NCBI GenBank assembly: GCA_964023205.1
Contig: OZ026838.1
Span: 24,889,843-24,953,842, forward strand
DNA length: 64,000 nucleotides
Reading direction: 5' to 3'
Source: Lutraria lutraria
Taxonomy: Eukaryota; Mollusca; Bivalvia; Venerida; Mactridae
Below the pieces are notes generated by a model. That model searched no databases. It worked only from the letters and a program-made list of their open reading frames with translations, and was not told where the DNA came from. Positions 43,070 through 53,516 of this stretch are shown piece by piece (the stretch's first letter is position 1; every line of letters starts with the position of its first letter). The position numbers were made by a program, and so were the translations under genes.

Positions 43070-43810
43070 TTAGTTATACTGGTGATGACAAATGTTTCTT
43101 GTTCTTCTTCCCTTGGCAGCTTTTGGTCTCAATCGTCTGTCTCTTGTGTTGAATGTTGGAGTCATTGCTACGCAGGAACCAACATGGCGGCTTGAAGTGT
43201 CGTCTGCTTGTCTTGTCTTCAAACTCTCTGTTGCTACGATGTTGTGTGTGTTGTTGAAGAATGAACTTCCACTGATAATGTCAGGATTGAACACGGTTGG
43301 TCTCGTAACAGAGAATAGATTAATAGGAGCATTGTCCTCGCTGCTAGTACCAGCACAATATCGGCTCCAGTTGTTGATGACTCCCCAATTGTAAGCAGAC
43401 TTCCTTCTTGGTATCCCAGCATGTATAACACATGATCGTGGAAGCGGAAAACGAGTAAACATTTCCTTAACTTCTTTGTCAATTTTAGGGAGTCCTTTTG
43501 TTGGTACCCATCCTTTAAACACAAGTCTTACATTACCATCTCTGAAGTTATATGTAGCTCTTTCATAATCAGGACCTGGCTCGTTCATTTGTTCCACGTA
43601 TCTAGAATATCTGAATAAAAACATGTATTGACTCACAGAAAGAACTTCGTCCTCTGGTTTAATCAACTGGAACTTTTCATAATATTCTTTTGGTATTATG
43701 AAGTGTAAGATATCCGTAATTACATCACATGATTCTTTGTGTTGCTCCACTACCATATTTCTATCAGGTAGACAACAATTTCTAAATATATATCTAAATA
43801 TCGATGCCAT
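43070..43810 (-). CDS. Intronless gene of unknown function, left palindrome copy
   Basis: The 246-codon protein starts MASIFRYIFRNCCLPDRN and has mixed charge. It contains ITDILHFIIPKEYYEKFQLI, RLVFKGWVPTKGLPKIDKEV, SAYNWGVINNWSRYCAG and a basic tail RDRRLRPKAAKGRRTRN. I see no signal peptide, membrane segment or domain that I recognise. The ATG lies in the conserved promoter arm, and the stop is about 18 bp from the arm end. The lack of introns would fit a retrocopy or a germline-type single-exon gene. It is transcribed away from its twin, with 360 bp between the start codons. Confidence 0.8.
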   Translation of the reverse strand: MASIFRYIFRNCCLPDRNMVVEQHKESCDVITDILHFIIPKEYYEKFQLIKPEDEVLSVSQYMFLFRYSRYVEQMNEPGPDYERATYNFRDGNVRLVFKGWVPTKGLPKIDKEVKEMFTRFPLPRSCVIHAGIPRRKSAYNWGVINNWSRYCAGTSSEDNAPINLFSVTRPTVFNPDIISGSSFFNNTHNIVATESLKTRQADDTSSRHVGSCVAMTPTFNTRDRRLRPKAAKGRRTRNICHHQYN

Positions 43811-44170
43811 AATTCAACAAATTAGAGCTGCATTTATGTGACGTTTGTCAACTTTGTATCCAGGAAGTGAATGACGTTGGTTACGTAACGTCAAATAACG
43901 TCCCGCGATATCTGTTATAGTCAACAATAGAACATTAAAACGCATATTATAATATAAAAGTAATATGATACAAATATTTTAATTTTTGACATTCATATGG
44001 TAAAGTGAGAATAAGTACTAATTATTATTCTATCAACGTAAAATATTATTTTCTGTCTCGTTTTAATCAATCGCGCGGTACGTTATTTGGCGTTACGTAA
44101 CCAACGTCATTCACTTCCTGGATACAAAGTTCACAAACGTCACGTAAATGCAGCTCTAATTTGTTGAATT
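43811..44170. promoter_or_regulatory. Divergent promoter region of the palindromic gene pair
   Basis: The 360 bp between the two ATGs hold mirrored elements. These are gttacgtaac, containing the PAR-bZIP/C/EBP-type core TTACGTAA (left about 43,880-43,889, right about 44,093-44,102), and TGACG half-CRE sites on both sides (tgacgtt, tgacgtttg). The caggaagtgaatgacg stretch is also mirrored and has an ETS-type GGAAGT core. The middle 170 bp are AT-rich and not mirrored. Factor binding is inference from motifs. Confidence 0.55.
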
Positions 44171-44911
44171 ATGGCATCGATATTTAGATATATATCTAGA
44201 AATTGTTGTCTACCTGATAGAAATATGGTAGTGGAGCAACACAAAGAAGCATGTGATGTGATTACGGATATCTTACACTTCATAATACCAAAAGAATATT
44301 ATGAAAAGTTCCAGTTGATTAAACCAGAGGACGAAGTTCTTTCTGTGAGTCAATACATGTTTTTATTCAGATATTCTAGATACGTGGAACAAATGAACGA
44401 GCCAGGTCCTGATTTTGAAAGAGCTACATATAACTTCAGAGATGGTAATGTAAGACTTGTGTTTAAAGGATGGGTACCAACAAAAGGACTCCCTAAAATT
44501 GACAAAGAAGTTAAGGAAATGTTTACTCGTTTTCCGGATCCACGATCATGTGTTATACATGCTGGGGTACCAAGAAGGAAGTCAGCTTACAATTGGGGAG
44601 TCATCAACAACTGGAGCCGATATTGTGCTGGTACTAGCAGCGAGGACAATGCTCCTATTAATCTATTCTCTGTTACGAGACCAACCGTGTTCAATCCTGA
44701 CATTATCAGTGGAAGTTCATTCTTCAACAAAACACACAACATCTTAGCAGCAGAGAGATTGAAGACAAGACAAGCAGACGACACTTCAAGCCGCCATGTT
44801 GGTTCCTGCGTAGCAATGACTCCAACATTCAACACAAGAGACAGACGATTGAGACCAAAAGCTGCCAAGGGAAGAAGAACAAGAAACATTTGTCATCACC
44901 AGTATAACTAA
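44171..44911 (+). CDS. Intronless gene of unknown function, right palindrome copy
   Basis: This is the twin of 43,070-43,810 and has the same length. By my base-by-base comparison the two differ at 12 positions in 741 nt. Two are silent and ten change nine residues: F9S, S27A, Y/F, L/D (two changes), I/V, N/K, V/L, T/A and S/R in the left-to-right sense. Both frames are fully open. I recognise no domain. The family may be lineage-specific. Confidence 0.8.
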   Translation: MASIFRYISRNCCLPDRNMVVEQHKEACDVITDILHFIIPKEYYEKFQLIKPEDEVLSVSQYMFLFRYSRYVEQMNEPGPDFERATYNFRDGNVRLVFKGWVPTKGLPKIDKEVKEMFTRFPDPRSCVIHAGVPRRKSAYNWGVINNWSRYCAGTSSEDNAPINLFSVTRPTVFNPDIISGSSFFNKTHNILAAERLKTRQADDTSSRHVGSCVAMTPTFNTRDRRLRPKAAKGRRTRNICHHQYN

Positions 44912-44925
44912 CTCTTATTAATTTA

Positions 44926-46008
44926 AACAAATTTGTTACATTCTGCCACTCATAATGAAAACTACTTAAGTAAGAAATAAGAATAACTTTCAATCTCTGG
45001 ACTTCATGATTGTTTCTTTGTATCTATGTAAAAGTGGATGATATTTCAATTCAATACTGTAGTCAGTCGATTTATTTCTTTTATAACATATCACGTAGAC
45101 TTCTACTGGCGACTAGGTGGATATGATGTTCCTCGAAGGGAAATATGTACATTCACAAACACAGTATAAGATTGTATTTTGGCTGGCATAGTAAATTGAC
45201 AAGTGACTAGACTTTGATTTTTTATACTTTGATATAATTCAAAAATGAATAAATGTATAATTTCGATTATTGTCATTTGTGTTGGTATCTTTGATTTACG
45301 AATTAGATTATCATTTTATTAATCTGTTTACACAATACATGCTTACAAACAATAGAAATACAGTAATTTTCGATACGGATTGTAATTTACGATATGGAAT
45401 GACACAAGGCGCTACACGACTAGAGCCTCAAAAGTGTATATATACATAGCACACAATACAGAAATTCGCAAATCTTATGACTGCTACATCAACAAAAAGT
45501 TTCAATGATTTGGCAAAATTCATTGTTTATAGTAAATGTAGTAAAATTAATCAAATTGTATAATTATCTATCTGTTTTTACTTATACAACGTATTAGTTA
45601 TTGCCTCTGTAGTATTGTATCATCAAAACATCCCAAATACTCTCATCATGTGCTCTTCTGTAAATTAACCCATGTCTTATGTCATCATAATTTATGTATA
45701 CATATATTTGCCATAAAACATATAGGTTTTAATGCAATGCATATTTGAAGTTAAAGTATAGATATAACGATGGTAACGAGATCATAGGTTTCTGTTAGTA
45801 TTCTTACAATAGAATTAACGAAATAAATCTTGACAAATAAGTTACAATATATTCACAGGGTATGTCATTATGAACGTCTGTAACCATACACCGGAATACT
45901 TACCAAACATTCTCCATCCACGGCATCCAGGGAGGTCCAGACATACTTTCATTGTCTTCTTTACTGTTTAAATCATACTCCAGTGACACAGACTATTTAA
46001 GTTTTTGT
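44926..46008. other. No supported gene
   Basis: AT-rich sequence without recognised exons, repeats or RNA genes. Confidence 0.4.
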
Positions 46009-46016
46009 TGAGGTAC

Positions 46017-46213
46017 CTCACCGTAAGGTCAGATACGGTGTACCGTAAGGTCAGATACCGTGTACCGTGAAGTCAGATACCGTGTACCGTAAGGTCCGAT
46101 ACCGTATTCCGTAATGTGAGACACGATGTACCGTAAGGTCAGATACGGTGAACCGTAAGGTCAGATACCTTATACCGTAATGTAAGATACTGTGTACCGT
46201 AAGGTAAGCTACT
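46017..46213. repeat. 22-bp minisatellite (gtaccgtaaggtcagatacggt)
   Basis: Nine head-to-tail 22-bp units share the consensus gtaccgtaaggtcagatacggt, with 1-5 changes each. Each unit boundary forms a small palindrome (acggt.accgt). It is the only GC-richer tandem repeat in this part of the window. Confidence 0.93.
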
Positions 46214-46785
46214 AGAGCTTCCACTTATGAGAAGCTGGGATTCTATTTGTAATGCAATGTTCCTTAAATAAGTTAACAAGTACCGGATTTATATTCTGCC
46301 TCAATCATTCTATGAAATAAGCTGACAACTGATTTTAGATACGCGATTTCGCTAGATGATCTTTGCTGTTTGAAAGATTGTCTGCCTTATGAAGTTACGC
46401 GAAATGAAACAACGTCTTACAAATGTCTCCCAGTCTTCATTATACATGTAGTTAATTAATCTTCATAGTTTACTGAATTAAGGACCAGCGGTACGTTAAT
46501 AATTTTATTGACTTTTGTGATGACACTGTTATGTAATTACTAGTTTATCAAACTTCATTTTTCTCTTTCGCAAGGGACGGAGGTCATGTACGTGTAAATA
46601 AGCAGATTTTTATCTAATTTGACAGTCTGCGATCGCTCAATGTACCACTGATGTACGCAGAGGACTCGCCGATAATTTATGTAATTTGACAATTTACGAT
46701 CGTTCAATGACCGCAGAGTACTCACCGATATCAGTTACATGTACATTTGTATATCATGATATCATGATATCACACCATGTGTGTA

Positions 46786-46941
46786 CAGTTAAACCTGTGG
46801 GTAAAGACCAACCTTGTGAAAGACAAAATGCCTTTATTGATATGCTACCTAAATTCAAAGGTCTGTTTGTTCTAAATAATCAATGACGGGTTTCAAAAAA
46901 ATGACCTTCATTTAGAGATGGATGTAAACGCCGTTTGACTG
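46786..46941. mobile_element. Short TA-flanked MITE, copy 3
   Basis: The left end TA|CAGTTAAACCTGTG, right end CGTTTGACTG and the interior 'tctaaataatcaatgac' match the copies at 2,635 and 36,920. It is about 20 bp shorter, with an internal deletion and a mutated right flank. Confidence 0.75.
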
Positions 46942-49699
46942 CATGTTTGTTCATTGTTTTATCTCAAATTGATATTTACAGCGAACTTTTACTTTCTGTT
47001 GGCTCCCAGGACTCTTTACCTCCCCGTAAATTCCATAGGATTTCAGGAATTATATCTTAAGTCTACCATGTCCTGTTCTATTACACAGATGCGTCCTGAA
47101 AGCATTAGAAGATGATATAATTATCACAGTACTACAACATGTGGGCGGACAAGGATATATCCAAGTTAACACGTCTTTATAGCGATGTCTTCTGTAATTT
47201 AAGCAGTCTCAGGGGGGACTTTTAACGTATGCAGACACTGCACAATACCGTATACATAATGCAATACTCACAATATTGAATTAAGTTTTACTTCGAGAAA
47301 ATTCATGCGACAGTAATTCGCCAAAATATCACCGAGCATGGCAGACAGTGAGACAAAATAATTGATCTCAAAAGAAAGATGAAATCCTCTAAACATTGTC
47401 TCATTATTAATCAAATACAACAAGTCGGGGGTGTCTGCTCATGCTTAAAGTGGTAATTCAGACGCCTAAAGCCTGCGTTCACATTCTATATGTCCTGTAA
47501 CTATTAGAGTTACGCCATTCACTGGCAATAAAACACATAGCAGGCAGATTTTATGTTTGTGTCCCTTCGTAGGACTGTGCCTCTCTCTTCAGAAACTTGT
47601 TATTCTGCACGGAAGACCAATTGTGTCGTATTGTATACTGATGTTATATTTAAACCAATAATAGTTCTATGACAAACACGATATTTCAACTTCAAAAGCC
47701 GGATTTAGGACGGAAATTGTTACATGCGCAGTGCTGCTAAGATACATATGGGAACCTTGATTTATTGTGGTACATGTTATTTAATTTTGTATAATTATAA
47801 ATCCTATCCTTAAATAATAAACTCAAATACTGGTACATATTTACTAGTACATATAGAGGAAAACTATCTCAGAATGCAGCCATACTACTGGCCAGTTTTA
47901 ATTCTGCTGTCGGTGCCAACAAAGTTATGGACTGATCTCAAATTTCAAACTGCGGTGCACATGTATGCAAAACACCATTTACACGTGCACTCACTGGGGT
48001 AAAGTTAAACCTCAATGTTGCAGCCATTTTTATGACATAAGAAATCGGTTGTTATGTCAATGTGATATTTATATTGAAGTGTTCACTAACTGAGGTTTGA
48101 TTGTATACCAGTATCGTTTTCTTCGCGACCAACGGACGGACCGACCAACGTACATTTGCAAAGCAATATACCTCCTTTTCTTCGAAAGGGTTCATAATAA
48201 AGACACCAGTTGTTACTAACTATTACTAGAACATACCTCAATGTGAAGACAAAATTAAATTCTAAAATGATTTGTTTGTCTCGTTTTTTTTGTAGTGCCT
48301 TATATAAGAAAGACCCGTCGTGGAGACAGATAAATAGCAATACGCACTTCCTAAAATAGATAATATACCGCTGGATTTAAATACTCAATACTATTAGCGT
48401 ATCTTAACCACTGACAATATATTCAACAAACATCAATTTTCACAAAGCTACATACTTACTAATTGATCCGGACTGCCATTCAAACTTCAAATATCAGACA
48501 CAATTACGGTATAGCGGTATTTTGTACTCATCTTATTTACCGACAAATGTGTTTTAAGAAGCATCGCTTTTCGAAACGATGTAATTTAATGATGGTTTTT
48601 ATAGTATTTAAGACGTTTGTCTTTTAACATACTCATTATTACGCGTTAAACGGCTTTACGATCTATTTGTAGCCACTAATTCCTGTCTAGAATTCTAAAA
48701 GAAGTATATTGGTCAGTATTTATATAGAAATTTATTTGTCTGCTATTCTGTGTTTGCACTGATTCAACAATTGATTTGGGACTAAAATATAAACTGCATT
48801 ATACGTAATATCTTATCAAGGCAGTATACTTGGGACATATACGCCGAATCATTTTTTTCGTATCTGAACGAACATGTATAATCTATTTGTACTGCAACAC
48901 GATTATTTGTAAAGAACGTAACGCCATTAGAACAGTTGACCGCCATGTTTATCAGCAACAAATGTATATATTGTATACATAAAACTTGGTTCCCACTGAC
49001 TCAAATGTACGAGTGAATACTACAAAACAATATGATGCACAAGTTTATCTGTTTTATCATTTAGAAATTGAAATGAACGAGTCAGAAAAGGAATGTGATT
49101 TAGATGCTCGCCATCGGCGTAGATAACCACGAACCTATGTGAAGTATGGTACACCCGTAAAAAGCCAGTTGTTTGAATACAACAAATTTACCGAGCAATA
49201 CTGTAACCTATTGTTCGTCCAGGCATATGTAATATCAGTTCGGCTTTATGAACAATGAGTAATGATCAGATTATGGAAAGTAGCTTCTAATTTAAGATTT
49301 CAGAAATAGATTCCGTTGATATGTAATGATATTTATGACAAAGATATCTGTCTTCACTTCTATAATTCAAATAACATAAACGTGACAAATCGGACGTATA
49401 AATGATCTAAATGACAGTCAAATGTTCCCGAAACTATCGTCAGTAATGCTATATTCTGAAAAAGAAACAAACATTCTAATGTTTTAAGATCAAATAAAAA
49501 GATAGGGAGTGAAAGCGAAACTGAACTTTACCAGGACTGGTTTAGTCTGTCAATCTAGTAGTTTGATCCTGGAGTAATAGTAGTATTGGCTTTGATTTTA
49601 TTTAGCCGGTTTACTGTAAAGTGTGTTCCTGGGTTTATTCACTGATTTTATATAATACATGATGATATATAGCGCTGTATTTGCGTAGCAATGTGTTAT
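46942..49699. other. No supported gene; one repeat end at 48,130-48,190
   Basis: I find no gene. At 48,120-48,195 the words ggacggaccgaccaacgtac and tgcaaagcaatatacctcc match the repeat end at 13,190-13,240. Around 48,003-48,110 'aaacctcaatg' and 'ctgaggttt' form short inverted ends about 100 bp apart, possibly a fourth, degraded MITE. Confidence 0.4.
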
Positions 49700-49714
49700 C
49701 TCATCTCATGAACA

Positions 49715-50280
49715 ATAATTGGCAATTAATGTATTTACCCATTTGATATCAATGTATTGCCCATTGGTTGTTAATGTACACCCGTATCACTCATTGGTAA
49801 TTAATGTATTGCCCATTGATAATTAATATATTTTCTATTGGTAATTAATTCATTATTTATTGGTAATTAATGTATTGTCCATTGGTAATTAATGTATTGT
49901 CCATTGGTAATTAATTTATTGGTTATTAATATATTGCCCATTGATAATTAATGTATTATGTATTGGTAATTAATATATTGTCCATTGGGAGTGTATATAT
50001 TTCCTATTGAGAATTAATATATTGTTCATTGGTAATTAAAGTATCACTCATTTGTAATTAATATATAACCATAGGTTATTTATACATAGCCAATTGGAAA
50101 TTAATGTACTGCCCATTGGTAATCAATGTAATATCCGTTGGTAATGAATATAGTATTCTTTGGTAATTAGAATATTATCCTTTGGTAATTAATGTACTGT
50201 CCATTGGTGATTACTGTATTACTCATTGTAAGTAATATATAGCTCATTGGAAATTAAAAGTATTACCTATTGTAAGATGA
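49715..50280. repeat. AT-rich minisatellite (ccattggtaattaatgtattg)
   Basis: About 26 imperfect head-to-tail units of 19-22 bp share the consensus ccattggtaattaatgtattg. Units diverge more toward the right end. There is no open frame across it. Confidence 0.93.
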
Positions 50281-52626
50281 TGCTCTCTTCCAGTTCTTGT
50301 TGTTTTTATTCGCTGACCACTGTAGCAGGGCTGGACGGTATTTGACTAAAGCATTATGAAGTAATACTGATTTAATGCAGAGATTAATTACAGTTTTATT
50401 AATGGGGGAATATTTGCGTATACCTATGTATTCATTTATCAACTTGTTACACGTAATTGGACTAAGACGAATTACTTATGTAAAAATAAATTGATCCCAG
50501 AAACATGAGACAATTATAGGCATATGATGTTACTTGTAGGTTGGCTCAGAAGTCCTCTCGTCTAACAAAAACGTACACGATAAGGGGCAGTTTTCATACC
50601 GTACCATACGGCTAATGTCACTTCTAACCTAAACCATTACACCACATCAATGCTTGTGTTGGGACCTGAGTGACGCCTAGGCTACACCCCACGTGACATC
50701 GATACCTCAAAACAAAACACCGTGATAAATACATACTGTACGCCTTGTGAACGATCGCCCAAATAAAAACATAAAACGACATTTTGCATGTTTTTATTGT
50801 TAATGAAAGCAAAATAAAGATAACGCATGTTCAACATTCACTTAATATTGTAGGCAAGTACGCGGGCTTAGACTCAAAATGGGCGAGTCTGACGGATATT
50901 GGTTCGTTTTATCAACCGTGAGCTGAGAAATCTTAAATTCATTTTACCGATATTGTTTTAATTGTTCTATTTGTAAACCATACCCCTCGTTGGAATGTTT
51001 GTGTGTTGTTTTTTCAATAAGCTCGCGGTTTTAGTTTGCCATCGTTTTAAACGAGATTCATGAAATAATTTCATCGAAGGAAATCTTATAATCACATTTT
51101 GATTTATGATCTAGACGAATTACATCAACACCAATGATACAAAGCTTACAAGCTCAATTAATTATGATTTACACATTTCCCATGATCATTTTGGCTGGAA
51201 TCCACTATCTATTAAGCCCAGGAATTTCAAGGGAGGGAGGCAACTAGAAAATAATGGTTCGAGTTAGCCAAAACTAACACATACTTAGCAAAATAAGTTC
51301 GAAACAACCGTTTAATGGTGACGAAGTTTAGGCCTATATGGGCAAAATTTTCAAAATATTCATCGATTCTGCCAAAATCTTAAGACTTTCTTTGATTTAA
51401 TTTAATTCAAGTTAGCATTAATCATACTGGAGATTAATGTTCTATACGGAGTTAACAATGATATAACAGTTTTTTTTTAAAAAAGAATGATTAGCAAGTC
51501 ATGGCATCCTGTCTGTGTTAATTTCATATTAAAGAATAAACATGAAATACAAAACTCGTAATAAAGATTTAATCGTAAATTTCTTTGCCTACGCTGGTGA
51601 CAATACTACTTGTCAGGTGATATCAGCGGCTCGGTCAATGGTAAACGAATTAATGAATGAAAAAATTTAAACTGTTAAATTACGAAATTTTATGAATAAT
51701 TAATTTGCTAACATCGTAAACTTCATTATATGATTTAATCTTCTTCGCCGTTTAAGGAAAATCCAAAAAAGGGCTCATTCCAATCCAGCGCATTAACCGT
51801 GATATCGTAAAAATAGTTCAACAAGTACAAAAAAACCTTGTACACATTCTCGCGTGATTTAGTGAGATGTTTTATGTACACCATTCTGAATATCATTAAA
51901 CTCTACCATAAATCATTATAGAGTCAAAAAGGGGTGTAACTTCCGTCCCCCTGAACCCATATGTCCATCCACTTGCTAATCGAATCGTATCAGTAATCCG
52001 AGCACACTATTTTCGCGTGACAAAACAGCGTTTTCGGACATATTCATCTGACAAAAGAGTTGTAATTAGTAGCTGCTTATTTGGTATGTCCGCTAGATAA
52101 TGACGATAGTCGGTCTAATTGAATTCTGAAAAGATAACCATTTTGTGGTTCATCATTCTTTTCATGTTAACGGTTCAACTAATTTTAGTTCGGGACCTCA
52201 AAACACGCCTTTTCATGAACAATTCGAAAATCTTTACATTCTTTGTAGACGATTCGTCTTAATAATGAATTATAGACACAACATTTTCAGATTTTGACAA
52301 GGAGCATCGGTTCATGAACGTTAAAGCTTTGTTGGACAACAGAGACGTGAACACTGATCAGTCAATGTTTAGATAAAAGTTCGCTGAACCTTTTCACAAG
52401 ATTTAATGATAATTATGATCATTGCACAGTAAAAAAACAAGAAGAATTACAATCATATCTATATCTGCATGCATAAATTGTTCAAATACAATAGCACGTC
52501 TTTAGTATCTATGACAAATATGTAAAGATTAATTCAACTATGATTCTCTTACAAGTACATAATTATTTTTCAGCAAATTTTGATTTTAGATGATTCAATA
52601 TTGGAATAATATTTTGTTGCTTTCAT
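50281..52626. other. No supported gene
   Basis: Unique-looking AT-rich DNA without recognised features. Confidence 0.4.
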
Positions 52627-52932
52627 TTAATGCTTGACACCGGGCACGATAAAAACAAGAAAAACTATTCGAAAAGAGTAGGTACATGTATATTGATGCC
52701 CGGTTCTCCTGTATCTTATCTCCTCTCTCTCTGGGCTGGCTCTGGTATGACTATAGGGTCGTAAAACAACAGTTTCGGTCACTATTGCTTTTGAGTCCAT
52801 GTTTGAGTCTGAGTTAGAAATAAATGTTTGTGAGTATGGGCCCAGATGTTCAGGAATGTGTATTTTGACTGCTGTAAAGCCGATTGACATATAAGAAATA
52901 ATCGTACTTATCGTGGATTCGACCACAATCAT
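52627..52932 (-). CDS. Hypothetical open frame, possible exon
   Basis: A frame of 101 codons starts MIVVESTISTIISYMSIGFT, continues IPEHLGPYSQTFISNSDSNM and RPYSHTRASPEREEIRYRRT, then turns hydrophobic before a stop. The first 80 codons look coding-like in composition (a Ser/Thr-rich, charged stretch after a hydrophobic start), and ccctag just upstream of the ATG could be an acceptor. I recognise no domain. Confidence 0.22.
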   Translation of the reverse strand: MIVVESTISTIISYMSIGFTAVKIHIPEHLGPYSQTFISNSDSNMDSKAIVTETVVLRPYSHTRASPEREEIRYRRTGHQYTCTYSFRIVFLVFIVPGVKH

Positions 52933-53516
52933 GGTCTTCCTAGGGATTGCTTTTACTCTTTACTGACCGGCCTTCTTAGAAGGTCTCACTGTATTTTATT
53001 TACGAAAAAAAAGAGATTTTTTTATTTAACCAGGACTATATTTTCTGTTCATCGGCGGTGTTAAGCAAATGTTAGCCTGTAACCACTGAGAATATTTCAC
53101 CCACTTTTTGATACCCTTGACCTGGCTAATGTATAACAAATCTTCAAAAATACGCTATTGTTTAAAAAAATATTAAGTCAATCCCACGACAAGTATAGTC
53201 AACTTAACAAAATCTCCACTACAAGTTAAAAAGATAAGTGAATTATTTTCAATACAACGGTAGAATGAGTAAAAAATGTCCAATGTTTTGTCAATACTAT
53301 CCAAGTGATTAAGTAACTTTATAAGTCTTTGTATTACAAATAATTTGGTAACCATATACATTGACTTTAACCTGGCTTACCCAAGTATCAATGACCTTTG
53401 GTTCGATGACTTGACCTGTCATAATTCCGCGTGGAATTATTAACATCTGTATTTTGATAAAGCGTCCGCATAATAAGTTAAAACAGATTCTACATGTGGC
53501 CTCGTGGTCTGGATTC

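Larger units (their letters stand above)
43052..44925. repeat. Large inverted repeat (palindrome) with two intact genes
   Basis: The left arm 43,052-43,910 and right arm 44,081-44,925 are reverse complements at about 98 percent identity. The spacer 43,911-44,080 is AT-rich and unrelated to the arms. Each arm contains one complete 246-codon gene plus about 100 bp of promoter-side sequence and about 15 bp past the stop. Confidence 0.95.

Noticed and set aside
43092..43524. Overlapping 96- to 100-codon frames within the palindromic genes
   Set aside because: They are shifted or antisense readings of the 246-codon frame and appear equally in both arms because the arms are nearly identical.
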